DNA of 64,000 nucleotides. Origin: Xanthomonas sp. 3793. Lineage in GTDB: Bacteria > Pseudomonadota > Gammaproteobacteria > Xanthomonadales > Xanthomonadaceae. Below the pieces are notes generated by a model, which did no database searches, was not told where the DNA came from, and worked only from the letters and a program-made list of their open reading frames with translations. The DNA lies in assembly GCF_024806835.1 (NCBI RefSeq), contig NZ_JANTYU010000001.1, positions 124,001-188,000 of the forward strand, given 5' to 3'. The position numbers and the translations under genes are program-made. Numbering within the stretch: the stretch's first letter is position 1; every line of letters begins with the position of its first letter. This document shows, piece by piece, positions 29,224-38,944 of the stretch.

Positions 29224-30078
29224 TCAGTCTTGCGCAGCTGTATCGAAGGACAGCGATCTAGACAAGGCGCGCTGCGCATCGATTTGCGTTTGAACAGCTT
29301 TCAATTTGGACTCGATCATTTCCATAGCGTCGGCACCTGCAACGAAGCGTAGTGGCAACTCATCTGAGTCAGACAACTGCACCAACGCTGAGGCGAGCTT
29401 TGCCGGATCGCCTCCCTGTTGGCCGTTCATGCCCTTCCATGCGGCAATCGTCTGGGCCGTACGGTCGGCGTAGTCATCAATCGACAACTCGGGCCAGATC
29501 GTCGAAGCCTCCTCGACCAGTAGCTCTGTACGGAAGAAGCCGGGCTCCACCGCCATCACATCGATGCCATACGGCGTGACGTCATAACGCAGCGATTCCA
29601 GCCAACCTTCAAGCGCGAACTTCGACGCCGCATACGCCGCACAGAACTCCATACCAATAAAGGCGGCGGTGGAGGTAACAGTAATCACCTGGCCGCTGCG
29701 CTGCTTGCGCATGATCGGCAAAATTGCGCGCGTTACGTTCAAGGGACCGAAGAAGTTCGTCTCCATCTGCCTGCGAAATTGAGCGTCACTGATTTCTTCG
29801 AAGTAACCGGCATAGAAGTTGCCCGCATTGTTCACCAGCACATCAATGCCGCCGAAGCGATCGGCCGCAACCTGCACTGCAGCATGGGCGGCATTGGCAT
29901 CAGTGATATCGAGCGGGACGACAAACAGATTATCGTGCGATCCGATCGCCTTTATTACATTATCCGCGTCACGCCCCGTCGCAACGACGCGATGTCCGGC
30001 ATTCAGAGCTTGCCGGGCGATATGGGTGCCGAGTCCCCGGCTTGTGCCAGTGACGAACCAAACCCTCTTGTCGCTCAT
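29224..30078 (-). CDS. SDR-family oxidoreductase
   Basis: The 284-residue classical SDR has the cofactor motif TGTSRGLG (about 10-17), NNAG, a catalytic serine in VTSTAAF and YAASK for the Tyr/Lys pair. It resembles SDRs in redox and aldehyde-stress clusters. It is divergent from the LysR gene at 30334 and is likely its target. Start ATG 30078 gives the standard MSDKRVWFVTGTS opening. Confidence 0.9.
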   Translation of the reverse strand: MSDKRVWFVTGTSRGLGTHIARQALNAGHRVVATGRDADNVIKAIGSHDNLFVVPLDITDANAAHAAVQVAADRFGGIDVLVNNAGNFYAGYFEEISDAQFRRQMETNFFGPLNVTRAILPIMRKQRSGQVITVTSTAAFIGMEFCAAYAASKFALEGWLESLRYDVTPYGIDVMAVEPGFFRTELLVEEASTIWPELSIDDYADRTAQTIAAWKGMNGQQGGDPAKLASALVQLSDSDELPLRFVAGADAMEMIESKLKAVQTQIDAQRALSRSLSFDTAAQD

Positions 30079-30277
30079 GATTTCAATCTCTGTGTATTGT
30101 CCGGATGGCACCTGTGCATGCGCACAGGCGTTTTGAAGGTGTGGGCTGTAGAGCTCCGTCAGCCCGCTTCGTGTGGCGCGCCTACTGAGGCATCTGTCGT
30201 TTTTGCTATACGCACTTGCTGGTTGCCATAAGCACCTGCTGACAACGAGGGACTCATGGCGTGCACCATATCGCAGC

Positions 30278-30295
30278 ACTAATTGATTTATTAGT
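30278..30295. promoter_or_regulatory. Inverted repeat ACTAAT-N6-ATTAGT between SDR and LysR genes
   Basis: A perfect 6-base dyad with a 6-base spacer lies ~40 bases before the LysR start, followed by TATAAT at 30299-30304. Position and symmetry suit a LysR-type operator in a divergent promoter region. Confidence 0.45.
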
Positions 30296-30333
30296 CCGTA
30301 TAATTGGCATGTACCTATAAACAGGATTTATGA

Positions 30334-31230
30334 ATGCGCCGAGATAACGTGAATGACTTCCTGGCCTTCATTGCAGTCGCGCGGGAACAGAGCTTCACCA
30401 GAGCGGCCGCCCAACTGGGTGTCTCGCAGTCGGCACTGAGCTATACGGTTCGAACGCTCGAGGCACGTCTAGGCTTGACCTTGCTTACGCGTACCACGCG
30501 CAGTGTGTCGGTCACCGAGGCTGGCGAGCGCCTGCTCAACCGTATCGGCCCGCATTTCGACGAAATCGAAATCGAAATCGCCGCGCTCAGCAGCATGCGC
30601 GACAAGCCGGCGGGTACCGTGCGTATCACCACCGTCGAACACGCTGCCGAAACCATTCTGTGGCCCAGGCTTGCGCCAATGCTGCGCGAGTACCCCGACA
30701 TCAACATTGAAATCATCAGCGAGTACGCGCTGAGAGACATCGTGTCCGACCGCTATGACGCAGGCGTGCGGCTGGGCGAGCAGGTCGACAAGGATATGAT
30801 TTCGGTGCCGCTGAACCGCGACTTTCGTTTCGCCGTGGTCGGTTCGCCCGCCTACTTCGCCAGCAGAAAACGGCCCGTCAGTCCCAACGATCTCACCCAG
30901 CACAGCTGTCTGAGGCTGCGTCTGCCTACCCATGGAGGGACTTACGCGTGGGAGTTCTACAAGGGCGGACGGGAGTTGAAAGTACGCATCGACGGCCGCG
31001 CCACCTTCAGTTCATTGCGGATGATGCATCAGGCTGCACTGGACGGCCTGGGCATGGCCTATCTTCCGGAAGATCAGGTTGCCGCTGACCTCAAGGAGGG
31101 CACCCTGGTGCAGGTTCTCGGTGCGTGGTCGCCACCACGGCCGGCATATCACCTGTATTACCCGAGCCGCCGGCAGCACTCGCCTGCCTTCGCCCTGGTG
31201 CTCGAAGCGCTTCGCTACCGCCGGCCCTGA
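30334..31230 (+). CDS. LysR-family transcriptional regulator A
   Basis: The 298-residue protein has a winged HTH (FTRAAAQLGVSQSALSYTVRTLEARLG) and the LysR effector-binding domain with the C-terminal HLYYPSRRQHSPAF motif. It is clearly paralogous to the LysR protein at 45603-46496: long identical blocks run the whole length. It is divergent from the SDR gene and precedes the aldo/keto reductase, OYE and PaoABC genes, all on the plus strand, so it could control both directions. Confidence 0.92.
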   Translation: MRRDNVNDFLAFIAVAREQSFTRAAAQLGVSQSALSYTVRTLEARLGLTLLTRTTRSVSVTEAGERLLNRIGPHFDEIEIEIAALSSMRDKPAGTVRITTVEHAAETILWPRLAPMLREYPDINIEIISEYALRDIVSDRYDAGVRLGEQVDKDMISVPLNRDFRFAVVGSPAYFASRKRPVSPNDLTQHSCLRLRLPTHGGTYAWEFYKGGRELKVRIDGRATFSSLRMMHQAALDGLGMAYLPEDQVAADLKEGTLVQVLGAWSPPRPAYHLYYPSRRQHSPAFALVLEALRYRRP

Positions 31231-31507
31231 CCTCTCTGTTGCCGGGTCCAGGGCCGGCAATGGGTCAGTGCGCTGAACTAAGAAATAAAACTTCTAAGCG
31301 CATTCGAAATTAACCATCTAGTCTCTTAATTGCTAACGCCCTATCGTCGTCCGACACATCTCCTCAGGATGTCAGCGATCGAGAGCCGAACCCGACTGGG
31401 CACGTGTTTTGAGTACGCCACATCGCCGTCTCCATGGTCGCGACATCCTGACATTTTGCGCAACGAGTTCTCACTCACATGCGTGTATCTGATCAGGAAT
31501 CCAGACG
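31231..31507. promoter_or_regulatory. Intergenic region before the aldo/keto reductase
   Basis: 277 bases. Near its end, TCACTCACATGCG (31471-31483) resembles the TCACTCATGCG core of the motif repeated at 49333 and 50602, with a 2-base insertion, only ~25 bases from the AKR start. It may be an operator for the neighbouring LysR paralogue; this is weak. Confidence 0.3.
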
Positions 31508-32557
31508 ATGAAGTATCGCAAGCTCGGAAACTCAGGCCTTTCCGTTTCAAACCTGATCCTGGGGACCATGGGGTTTGGAACTGAAACCCCCGAGAAAGAA
31601 GCATTCGCCATCCTCGACGCGTTTCTCGAAGCAGGCGGCAACATGATCGATACCGCCGACGTGTATGGCGGCGGCGCCTCGGAAGAACTTCTCGGTCGCT
31701 GGCGGGCAAGCCGCGCAGACATCACACGTCGTTTGGTTGTCGCCACAAAGGCGCGATTTGGCACCGGGCCCGACGTCAACGATGTAGGCACATCGCGTGC
31801 GCATCTGCATCGCGCACTGAACACGTCGCTGCGTCGTTTGGGCGTAGAGGTGATTGATCTTTATCAAATGCATGGGTGGGATCCCCTCACACCGGTCGAA
31901 GAAACGCTTGGCTTCCTCGATGCCGCTGCGCGTGCCGGCAAGATCCACTATATCGGCCTGTCGAACTTTACCGGCTGGCAACTTCAGCTGGTGCTCTCCA
32001 CCGCCCGCGCGATGGGACTGCAGCTGCCGATTACGCTGCAGCAGCAATACAGCCTGATTTATCGGGAGATCGAATACGAGGTTATTCCTGCCGCCCTGCA
32101 TAACCAGATCGGCCTGCTGCCCTGGTCGCCACTCGCGGCCGGCTTTTTGAGCGGGAAATACACCCGCGGCATTACCTCGGGGGATTGTGGCCGCCTGGCC
32201 TCCGACAATCCCATGACCCGGTATCAAGCAAGGCAGCTCGACAACGACGACAGCAAGTGGGCAACGCTGGCTGCGGTCAAGCAAATCGCCGAAGAGCTGG
32301 GTGTCACGCCCAGCCAGGTGGCGCTGAGCTGGGTGATCAATCAACCCTCGGTGACCGCTCCGGTGATCGGCGCTCGCACACTGGAGCAGCTGCAGGACAA
32401 CCTGGCAGCGGCAGACCTGGTGCTCGCTGCGGATGCGACAGCACGGCTGAATGCCGTGAGCGCGCCGATACCGGATGACTATCCCTACGGGCGTTTCGGT
32501 TCGCTACAGCGCGATCGCTATGTCGATTCAAGCGAGCAGGCGCTTCGAGAACTCTGA
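31508..32557 (+). CDS. Aldo/keto reductase
   Basis: The 349-residue NADPH-dependent (beta/alpha)8-barrel has the catalytic tetrad in place: D and Y in IDTADVYGGG, K in VVATKAR and H in YQMHGWD. The C-terminal half has the cofactor-binding PVIGARTLEQLQDN segment. Substrates are probably aldehydes or ketones. A GAATCCAGACG precedes the ATG. It is the first of a plus-strand run ending in the PaoABC operon. Confidence 0.92.
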   Translation: MKYRKLGNSGLSVSNLILGTMGFGTETPEKEAFAILDAFLEAGGNMIDTADVYGGGASEELLGRWRASRADITRRLVVATKARFGTGPDVNDVGTSRAHLHRALNTSLRRLGVEVIDLYQMHGWDPLTPVEETLGFLDAAARAGKIHYIGLSNFTGWQLQLVLSTARAMGLQLPITLQQQYSLIYREIEYEVIPAALHNQIGLLPWSPLAAGFLSGKYTRGITSGDCGRLASDNPMTRYQARQLDNDDSKWATLAAVKQIAEELGVTPSQVALSWVINQPSVTAPVIGARTLEQLQDNLAAADLVLAADATARLNAVSAPIPDDYPYGRFGSLQRDRYVDSSEQALREL

Positions 32558-32613
32558 CCTTCAAGCTCGCACACAAACAGTCCTGAACCTTTGCAAATGG
32601 TGGTACTTTTGTC

Positions 32614-33741
32614 ATGAATTCAACTGCGCTTCTGCAACCTTTCTCGCTCGGCAACGGTGTCGTGCTGCGCAATCGCATCGCGATGGCACCCATGACCACA
32701 TGGGCCGGCAATGCCGACGGCACGGTCTCCGATGCCGAAGAGGCTTATTACCGGCGACGCGTGCGGGGCGTGGGACTGGTCATTACCGGTTGCACGCACG
32801 TGCAGGAAAACGGAATCGGTTTCACCGACGAGTTCGCCGCCTATGACGACCGTTTCATTCCAAGCCTGAGGCGGCTTGCAGCCGCTGCCAAGAGCGGGGG
32901 AGCGCCGGCCATCCTGCAAATCTTCCATGCGGGTGTCAAAACCAGTCCCGAGCTCGTTTCCGACATTGTTGCCGCAAGCGCCGTTGCCGGCGACGCCGGT
33001 CCTTCAGCCCCTGCGGTCATGCCACGCGCGCTTGCCGAAGAGGAAATAGACGCGGTCATTCGTGCGTTTGGCGATGCAACCCGGCGTGCCATCGAGGCAG
33101 GCTTCGACGGTGTCGAACTGCATGGCGCGCACGGGTTCCTGCTGCAGAATTTCCTGTCCCCCCACTTCAATCGTCGCACCGACCGCTGGGGTGGCTCGCT
33201 CGATCGCCGCATGCGCTTTCCGGTCGCCGTGGTCGAGGCCGTTCATGCTGCCATCTCCGCGCATGCCACCACGCCATTTGTGCTCGGCTATCGCGTCACC
33301 GTCGACGAGCCGCATGCGGACGGCCTACGCATGGCGGAATCGCTCGCGCTGGTCGATCGCTTGATCGACGTCGGTATTGATTATCTGCATGTGTCACTTG
33401 GGAATGCGCTCGAAGCGCGTCCGATCGACGCGCCCGACGGACCGCGGGTCATCGAAATCCTGCGCGATCGTTTGGCCGGCCGTGTGCCGCTCATTGCAGC
33501 AGGCCAGGTCAGGACACCGGAGCAGGCCGAAGACGCGATTGCGGCAGGCGTGTCTGTGGTCGCGGTTGGCCAGGGATTGGTGATGAATCCCGACTGGGTC
33601 GACTTTGCGACAGGCAATGCACAGGGCGAAGTTGCTTTCGATCTGGCCGCTTCCGACGTGCAGCCTCTTGCCATCCCCGCCAAGCTTTGGGCGGTGATCG
33701 CGCAAACGCCAGGATGGTTCAACGTTCGAAAGGCCGCCTGA
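32614..33741 (+). CDS. NADH:flavin oxidoreductase, Old Yellow Enzyme family
   Basis: The 375-residue FMN-dependent ene-reductase-type TIM barrel has LRNRIAMAPMTT at the FMN site, HGAHGFLLQNFLSPHFNRRTDRWGGS (the family catalytic and substrate loop) and ALEAR/IAAGQVRTPEQAEDAI near the C-terminus. It probably reduces alpha,beta-unsaturated carbonyls. It follows the AKR gene by 56 bases and likely shares a transcript with it. Confidence 0.92.
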   Translation: MNSTALLQPFSLGNGVVLRNRIAMAPMTTWAGNADGTVSDAEEAYYRRRVRGVGLVITGCTHVQENGIGFTDEFAAYDDRFIPSLRRLAAAAKSGGAPAILQIFHAGVKTSPELVSDIVAASAVAGDAGPSAPAVMPRALAEEEIDAVIRAFGDATRRAIEAGFDGVELHGAHGFLLQNFLSPHFNRRTDRWGGSLDRRMRFPVAVVEAVHAAISAHATTPFVLGYRVTVDEPHADGLRMAESLALVDRLIDVGIDYLHVSLGNALEARPIDAPDGPRVIEILRDRLAGRVPLIAAGQVRTPEQAEDAIAAGVSVVAVGQGLVMNPDWVDFATGNAQGEVAFDLAASDVQPLAIPAKLWAVIAQTPGWFNVRKAA

Positions 33742-33846
33742 GTTCCGTCGAAACGTCTTTGGCTGGCAGGCAATGGAGATGCAGGCACGCCTGCAAGCCT
33801 GGTGTTCATGCCCGATCCGTTACTCCCACCTTCGAAAGGACATGCG

Positions 33847-34338
33847 ATGTCAGCCACCCTTCCCTTGACGCTCGACATCAATGGTCAGCGTCATCAACTG
33901 CGTGTCGACGTGCGTACAACACTGCTCGACGTGCTGCGTGAACATGCCGGCCTACCTGGAACCAAGAAGGGCTGCGATCATGGGCAGTGCGGGGCGTGCA
34001 CGGTACATCTCGATGGCGAACGCGTCTTAAGTTGCCTTACCTTGGCAGCGCAGGCCATGGGTCGTCAGGTGACGACAATCGAGGGCTTGCAGGGGCCCGA
34101 TGGCGTGATGCACGCAGTCCAGAGCGCCTTCATCGAGCACGACGCCTTTCAGTGCGGTTACTGCACGCCTGGTCAGATCATGTCGGCTGTGGCCTGCATC
34201 CGTGAGGGGCATGCACGCACCGACGGCGAGATTCGCGAGTACATGAGCGGCAACCTCTGCCGCTGTGGCGCGTATCCGCATATCGTTGCGGCAGTACGCG
34301 ACGCAGCCAGCCGCCTCGAGAACGAGGCCGCACGATGA
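33847..34338 (+). CDS. paoA: PaoA-like [2Fe-2S] subunit of aldehyde oxidoreductase
   Basis: The 163-residue subunit binds two [2Fe-2S] clusters: plant-ferredoxin-type C43, C48, C51, C63 and the xanthine-oxidase-type C103, C106, C138, C140 (FQCGYCTPG ... NLCRCG). I start at ATG 33847 after GAAAGGACATGCG; an upstream in-frame ATG at 33802 adds a segment without a signal. E. coli PaoA carries a Tat signal; this protein does not. Its stop overlaps the next start. Confidence 0.9.
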   Translation: MSATLPLTLDINGQRHQLRVDVRTTLLDVLREHAGLPGTKKGCDHGQCGACTVHLDGERVLSCLTLAAQAMGRQVTTIEGLQGPDGVMHAVQSAFIEHDAFQCGYCTPGQIMSAVACIREGHARTDGEIREYMSGNLCRCGAYPHIVAAVRDAASRLENEAAR

Positions 34339-35330
34339 GAACGTTCGACTACCTGCGCGCAGAAGATGCCGCCACTGCCATTGTCGAAGGCAGTAAACCG
34401 GATACGAAATTCCTCGCAGGGGGAACCACCCTGCTGGATCTGATGAAACTCAATGTCGAGCGCCCTGCACGCCTGGTCGATCTCACCAGACTGCAGGGCC
34501 TGGACGCCATCACAGTCACGGCCGATGTCATTCGTATTGGCGCGCTTGCCAGGATGAGCGGGGTTGCCGATCACCCAGACATCAAGCAGCTCGCTCCTGT
34601 TCTCTCCGAGAGCCTGTGGCGTGCCGCATCGGCGCAATTGCGCAACATGGCCTCCATTGGCGGCAACCTGATGCAGCGCACGCGCTGCACCTACTTCCGC
34701 GACCCCGGCGCCTATGCAAACTGCAATAAGCGCAACCCAGGCTCCGGGTGCGCTGCGATGGACGGCGTGAACCGTAATCATGCCGTGCTTGGAACCAGCG
34801 ATGCCTGCATTGCCATCTACCCAGGCGATTTTGCGGTGTCGCTGGTGGCGTTCGATGCGGTGGTGCTTGTGCGAGGATCCACCACCGAACGGCGCATAGC
34901 AGTGGACGACTTCTTTCTGCTGCCAGGGCAAACACCGCATCTTGAGCATGCAGTACGTCCGGGCGAGCTCATCGTCGGGATTGAGATTCCACGTTCGCCT
35001 GCGCTAAAACGCTCGCACTATCTCAAGGTGCGTGATCGCGCTTCCTATGAATTTGCCGCAGCCAGCGCAGCGGTCGGGATTGAATTGGAGGCCGACAATC
35101 GGACCATTCGCGAAGCGCGCGTCGCAGTGGGGGGCGTGGCCACCAAGCCCTGGCGGTTGCGCAATGTCGAAGCCTTGCTCAAAGGCCGCACGTTCGACGA
35201 GAAAACGCTGCGTACCGCCGCTGCCGCCTCCGTCAGTGATGCGAAAGCGCGTGGGCATAACGCGTTCAAGGTCGCTCTGACGCCCAGCGTGGTGGCACGC
35301 GCCATGATGCAGATAGGAGACATCGCATGA
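34335..35330 (+). CDS. paoB: PaoB-like FAD subunit of aldehyde oxidoreductase
   Basis: The 331-residue subunit has the FAD-binding domain (AGGTTLLDLMK near 28-38; the SIGGNLMQ loop near 108-115). An insert carries four cysteines (C118, C130, C139, C158) in the same position as the extra [4Fe-4S] cluster of E. coli PaoB, which identifies the PaoABC type rather than ordinary xanthine dehydrogenase. It overlaps its neighbours by 4 bases on both sides. Confidence 0.9.
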   Translation: MRTFDYLRAEDAATAIVEGSKPDTKFLAGGTTLLDLMKLNVERPARLVDLTRLQGLDAITVTADVIRIGALARMSGVADHPDIKQLAPVLSESLWRAASAQLRNMASIGGNLMQRTRCTYFRDPGAYANCNKRNPGSGCAAMDGVNRNHAVLGTSDACIAIYPGDFAVSLVAFDAVVLVRGSTTERRIAVDDFFLLPGQTPHLEHAVRPGELIVGIEIPRSPALKRSHYLKVRDRASYEFAAASAAVGIELEADNRTIREARVAVGGVATKPWRLRNVEALLKGRTFDEKTLRTAAAASVSDAKARGHNAFKVALTPSVVARAMMQIGDIA

Positions 35331-37714
35331 CGCACAAGACCGAGCTGGAACTTGACCGCCGCACCTTCATCAAACTTGGCGTGGGCGCAGCGACGGTTGC
35401 CGCAACCGGGGTTGGCCTGACCGGCGAGGACGGCGCAGCGCGTGTGCCAGCCAAGACGGAAGCAGAATCGTCGCTGGGTGCGCGTCCGTCGCGCGCCGAG
35501 GGCCCGTTGAAGGTTACCGGCAACGCCCGCTATGCGATCGAACAACCGTTGCCGAACCTGGCCTATGGCGTCACCGTGCAATCCACCCGCCCTGCAGGGC
35601 GGGTTGTCAGCATCGACACAGCTGCCGCCCTGGCATTGCCTGGCGTCATTGATATCTACACCCCACAGCACCCATTGAAGCTCAACAAGCCCACCGTTTA
35701 CAGCAAGGGCGGCGGTGCAACCGAGGAGTTCACGCCGCTGCAGGACGAGGTGATCCGATTCAACGGCATGCATCTCGCGTTGGTGGTTGCAGAAACCTTC
35801 GAACAGGCAACCGAAGCGGCAGGCTTGCTCAAGATCGATTACGAAGACGCCACTCCCATTCTCGACCTCGACGATCCCAGGGCCACGGCGCAAGTTATCG
35901 ATGCGATGGGAGCGGCGTGGGGCGATGCAGCGGCGGCACTTGCCAATGCCGAGGTCAAGCTTGATGTCACCTACACGACGGCCCGCGAATACAACGTGCC
36001 GCTGGAGCCACATGCCTGCATCGCGTCGTGGGAGGATGGCCAGATCACCGTCTGGGAACCCAGTCAGTGGGTGGGAGGTGCGCGGCGCGTGGTGTCGGAG
36101 TGGCTCGGGATCGCGATCGAAAAGGTGCGGGTCATCTCGCCGTATGTAGGCGGCGGGTTCGGCTCCAAGATCGGCGCGCATCCGCATGTGGGCCTGGCGT
36201 GCGCGGCCTCGCGGCAGCTGGGAAGGCCCATCAAGGTCTCGCTGACGCGGCCCCAGACCTTTACCGGCCTGGGCGGGCGCCCTGCGACGCGTCAGACACT
36301 GTCCATAGGCGCATCCAAGGAAGGAAAAATCAGCGCGATCGTTCACGAAAGCTGGAACGAGACGGCGATCGACGAGGCGCATGTGGAGGCCTGCAACAAC
36401 GTCACCAAGATCATGTACGCCACGCCGAATTTTTCGTCCCGTCTGAGCGTGGTGCCGGTGCACACCGTCATGCCTGGATGGAAACGTGGCCCCGGCGAAA
36501 ATCCAAGCGCCTATGCGCTGGAAAGTGCGATGGACGAGCTGGCCTACGCGCTGGGCATGGACCCGATTACGCTGCGCCTGGCCAATTGGGCCGACATGGA
36601 TCCCAGCAGCAGCTTGCCTTGGACCACACGACAACTGCGCGAAGCCTATGCGGCTGGTGCGGAGGCTATCGGTTGGTGGAAGCGCAACCCGAAACCGCGC
36701 TCTATGCGCGAAGGGCGCGAGCTGATCGGCTATGGCATGGCGGCGGGCGCCTATCCGATGATCCGCACCGCGAGTGAAGCCAGGATCGTGTTGCACGACA
36801 GCGGAAAGATCGAAGTGCTCAGTGCCGGTACCGACATCGGCACGGGAACCTATACCATCCTTGCACAAACCGCGGCCACTGCCCTGGGCGTACCTGCAGC
36901 AAACGTGACGGTGCGCTTGGGCGACACCGTTCTACCCCGCTCGGCACTCGCCGGTGGGTCTCAACAGGCCAACAACCTGGCCGGCGCAGTCGACCGAGCA
37001 GCGCGAAATGCGCGCGCACTCTTGCTGTCGCTTGCGGCAACCGACCCGCGCTCGCCGTTGGCGGGCTCGAAGCTGGCCGAGCTGGTTTACAAGGATGGCT
37101 ACATCCGGCCGGCACGCCGCCGCAGTGGCGGTATCGCAGTTGCCGATCTGCTCAAAGCGGTCGGAAAGAGCAGCTTGGAGATCGAAGGCAATACGTTTGC
37201 GGCCAATGCCACCGAGCAAATGAAGAACGAGGCGGACCGCAGTTTCGCGCAACTGAAAACTGCGCTGGAAGGCGGCGTCTCGGCACATAGTTGGTGCGCG
37301 CAGTTTGTCGAGGTCCGCGTTGATGAGGATTTCGGCACGATCCGCGTCAAGCGCATGGTTTCGGCGTTCGACAGCGGGCGGATCTTCAACCCGAAACTGG
37401 CGGAGAGCCAGTGGATCGGCGGGATGATCATGGGTCTTGGACAGGCGCTTCTCGAAGAAGGACATATCGACCAGCGCGACGGCCGCACCGTCAACGCGAA
37501 CTTTGCCGACTATGCGGTGCCGGTCAATGCAGATGTGCCTGACGTGCAGGTTATCTCTGTCGGCGTTCCCGACCTGCAGGCAAGTGCGCTCGGTGGCAAA
37601 GGTGTGGGCGAGATCGGCGTTGTCGGGATCGCGCCGGCAATCGGCAATGCCGTTTTTCATGCGACCGGAAAACGCATTCGCAGCCTGCCGATCACGCTGG
37701 AGAAGCTTGCTTGA
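35327..37714 (+). CDS. paoC: PaoC-like molybdopterin-binding subunit of aldehyde oxidoreductase
   Basis: The 795-residue catalytic subunit binds the Mo-cofactor (GGGFGSKIGAH near 277, GGSQQANNLAGAVD near 545) and has the catalytic glutamate E762 in GGKGVGEIG. The enzyme oxidises aromatic and other aldehydes to acids with water. Unlike E. coli PaoC, the N-terminus carries a twin-arginine-like export sequence (DRRTFIKLGVGAATVAATGV, residues 10-29), while the small subunit lacks one. If it works, the whole complex would be exported hitch-hiker style on the large subunit. Confidence 0.92.
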   Translation: MTHKTELELDRRTFIKLGVGAATVAATGVGLTGEDGAARVPAKTEAESSLGARPSRAEGPLKVTGNARYAIEQPLPNLAYGVTVQSTRPAGRVVSIDTAAALALPGVIDIYTPQHPLKLNKPTVYSKGGGATEEFTPLQDEVIRFNGMHLALVVAETFEQATEAAGLLKIDYEDATPILDLDDPRATAQVIDAMGAAWGDAAAALANAEVKLDVTYTTAREYNVPLEPHACIASWEDGQITVWEPSQWVGGARRVVSEWLGIAIEKVRVISPYVGGGFGSKIGAHPHVGLACAASRQLGRPIKVSLTRPQTFTGLGGRPATRQTLSIGASKEGKISAIVHESWNETAIDEAHVEACNNVTKIMYATPNFSSRLSVVPVHTVMPGWKRGPGENPSAYALESAMDELAYALGMDPITLRLANWADMDPSSSLPWTTRQLREAYAAGAEAIGWWKRNPKPRSMREGRELIGYGMAAGAYPMIRTASEARIVLHDSGKIEVLSAGTDIGTGTYTILAQTAATALGVPAANVTVRLGDTVLPRSALAGGSQQANNLAGAVDRAARNARALLLSLAATDPRSPLAGSKLAELVYKDGYIRPARRRSGGIAVADLLKAVGKSSLEIEGNTFAANATEQMKNEADRSFAQLKTALEGGVSAHSWCAQFVEVRVDEDFGTIRVKRMVSAFDSGRIFNPKLAESQWIGGMIMGLGQALLEEGHIDQRDGRTVNANFADYAVPVNADVPDVQVISVGVPDLQASALGGKGVGEIGVVGIAPAIGNAVFHATGKRIRSLPITLEKLA

Positions 37715-37761
37715 TGAGCACGACCTTTTCGACCACCAGACTTTCGCAACCGGTTTGATTG

Positions 37762-38808
37762 ATGAACCGGCCCGTTCTGATCAAGACCGACGTTGCGGCA
37801 TCAGCGCCTATCCACGGTGATTGGCGCGCCTGCAGCGACCGCAGCGCTGGCGCTCAGGCAACTGTACTTACGGCAGCGCACTCCAGCATGAAGGACGGTG
37901 TGCCAGCTGCACTTGCTGTCGTACTCGAAACCGAAGGCTCGGTCTATGCCAAGCGAGGCTCGCTTGCGCTGTTCGGATCGGGTAGGCAAGTCGGATGGCT
38001 GAGCGGTGGTTGTCTGGAACCTGCCCTGCTCTCATGTGGCGAGCTGACGGTTGAGACCGACACGTTGCGTCTACTGGAGATCGATAATCTGGATGACAGC
38101 GCGTTGTTCTCCGGTGGCGCCACCGGTTGCCGCGGTCGTCAACTGGTGGCGCTATTTCCATTGAGCGCTGCTGCTTGCTTGCACGATGCAATCGACACAT
38201 GGTACGCGGGCGGCGCCCCGATCGATTTGACCGTTATGGCATCAGGCGAAATACGCATTAGCTGTGCAGCGCACATCTGCGAACGAACGCTTTCTGCAGT
38301 GCTCCCAGAGAATGTCCACCTGTCGTCCTGCTGGAAAGTTCGGATTGCGCCACCACCGCGCGCATTGCTGCTTGGCGCAGGTCCCGAGGCAATCTATCTC
38401 TCTACAATGTTGGGAAACCTGGGCTGGCATGCCAAATGCAGAGAACCCAGAGCGACATGGCGAGACCGCAGCGGGACCAGTGCGATCGACGCATCGGTGC
38501 CCATCTCGGACCTGATGACGGATTTTTCTCCAGATGCGGTGCTGTTGATGCACCACAACTTCGAACTTGATCTGGAATCACTCCAGGCATTGGCAGCCTC
38601 CCCTTGCGACTTTATCGGCCTGCTTGGACCTGTACGCCGTCGAAAAGATCTGCTCAAATTTCTTGAGCCAGCGATCTTCCCAAACCTGATGCCGAGATTG
38701 AGATCTCCCGTGGGCTTGCGTTTAGGGAGCTCGGGTCCGGCTGGGATCGCGTTGAGCATCTGCGCAGAACTGGAAGAATGGCGTTCTGGGCGTTTCCAGT
38801 CGAAGTGA
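37762..38808 (+). CDS. XdhC/PaoD-family molybdenum-cofactor maturation protein
   Basis: The ~348-residue protein has the XdhC/CoxI domain N-terminally (VVLETEGSVYAKRGSLALF... GWLSGGCLEPAL) and the Rossmann-like XdhC_C domain (ALLLGAGPEA, IGLLGPVRRRKDLL). Such proteins bind and sulfurate the molybdenum cofactor and insert it in the catalytic subunit, as PaoD does for PaoABC. It lies 47 bases after paoC. A TTG directly before the ATG is an alternative start. Confidence 0.88.
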   Translation: MNRPVLIKTDVAASAPIHGDWRACSDRSAGAQATVLTAAHSSMKDGVPAALAVVLETEGSVYAKRGSLALFGSGRQVGWLSGGCLEPALLSCGELTVETDTLRLLEIDNLDDSALFSGGATGCRGRQLVALFPLSAAACLHDAIDTWYAGGAPIDLTVMASGEIRISCAAHICERTLSAVLPENVHLSSCWKVRIAPPPRALLLGAGPEAIYLSTMLGNLGWHAKCREPRATWRDRSGTSAIDASVPISDLMTDFSPDAVLLMHHNFELDLESLQALAASPCDFIGLLGPVRRRKDLLKFLEPAIFPNLMPRLRSPVGLRLGSSGPAGIALSICAELEEWRSGRFQSK

Positions 38809-38944
38809 TCGCCTTGCGTCGAATTTGGTGTGATGCCACCAGCGCCATATCGAAGATTGGCGGGATAACCGTGTCCACTGAGCCGCCCCCGACAGCAGAG
38901 CCATCAGTTGGTAGCGATCTCGACCTTGTGACCTTCTCCCCGCG

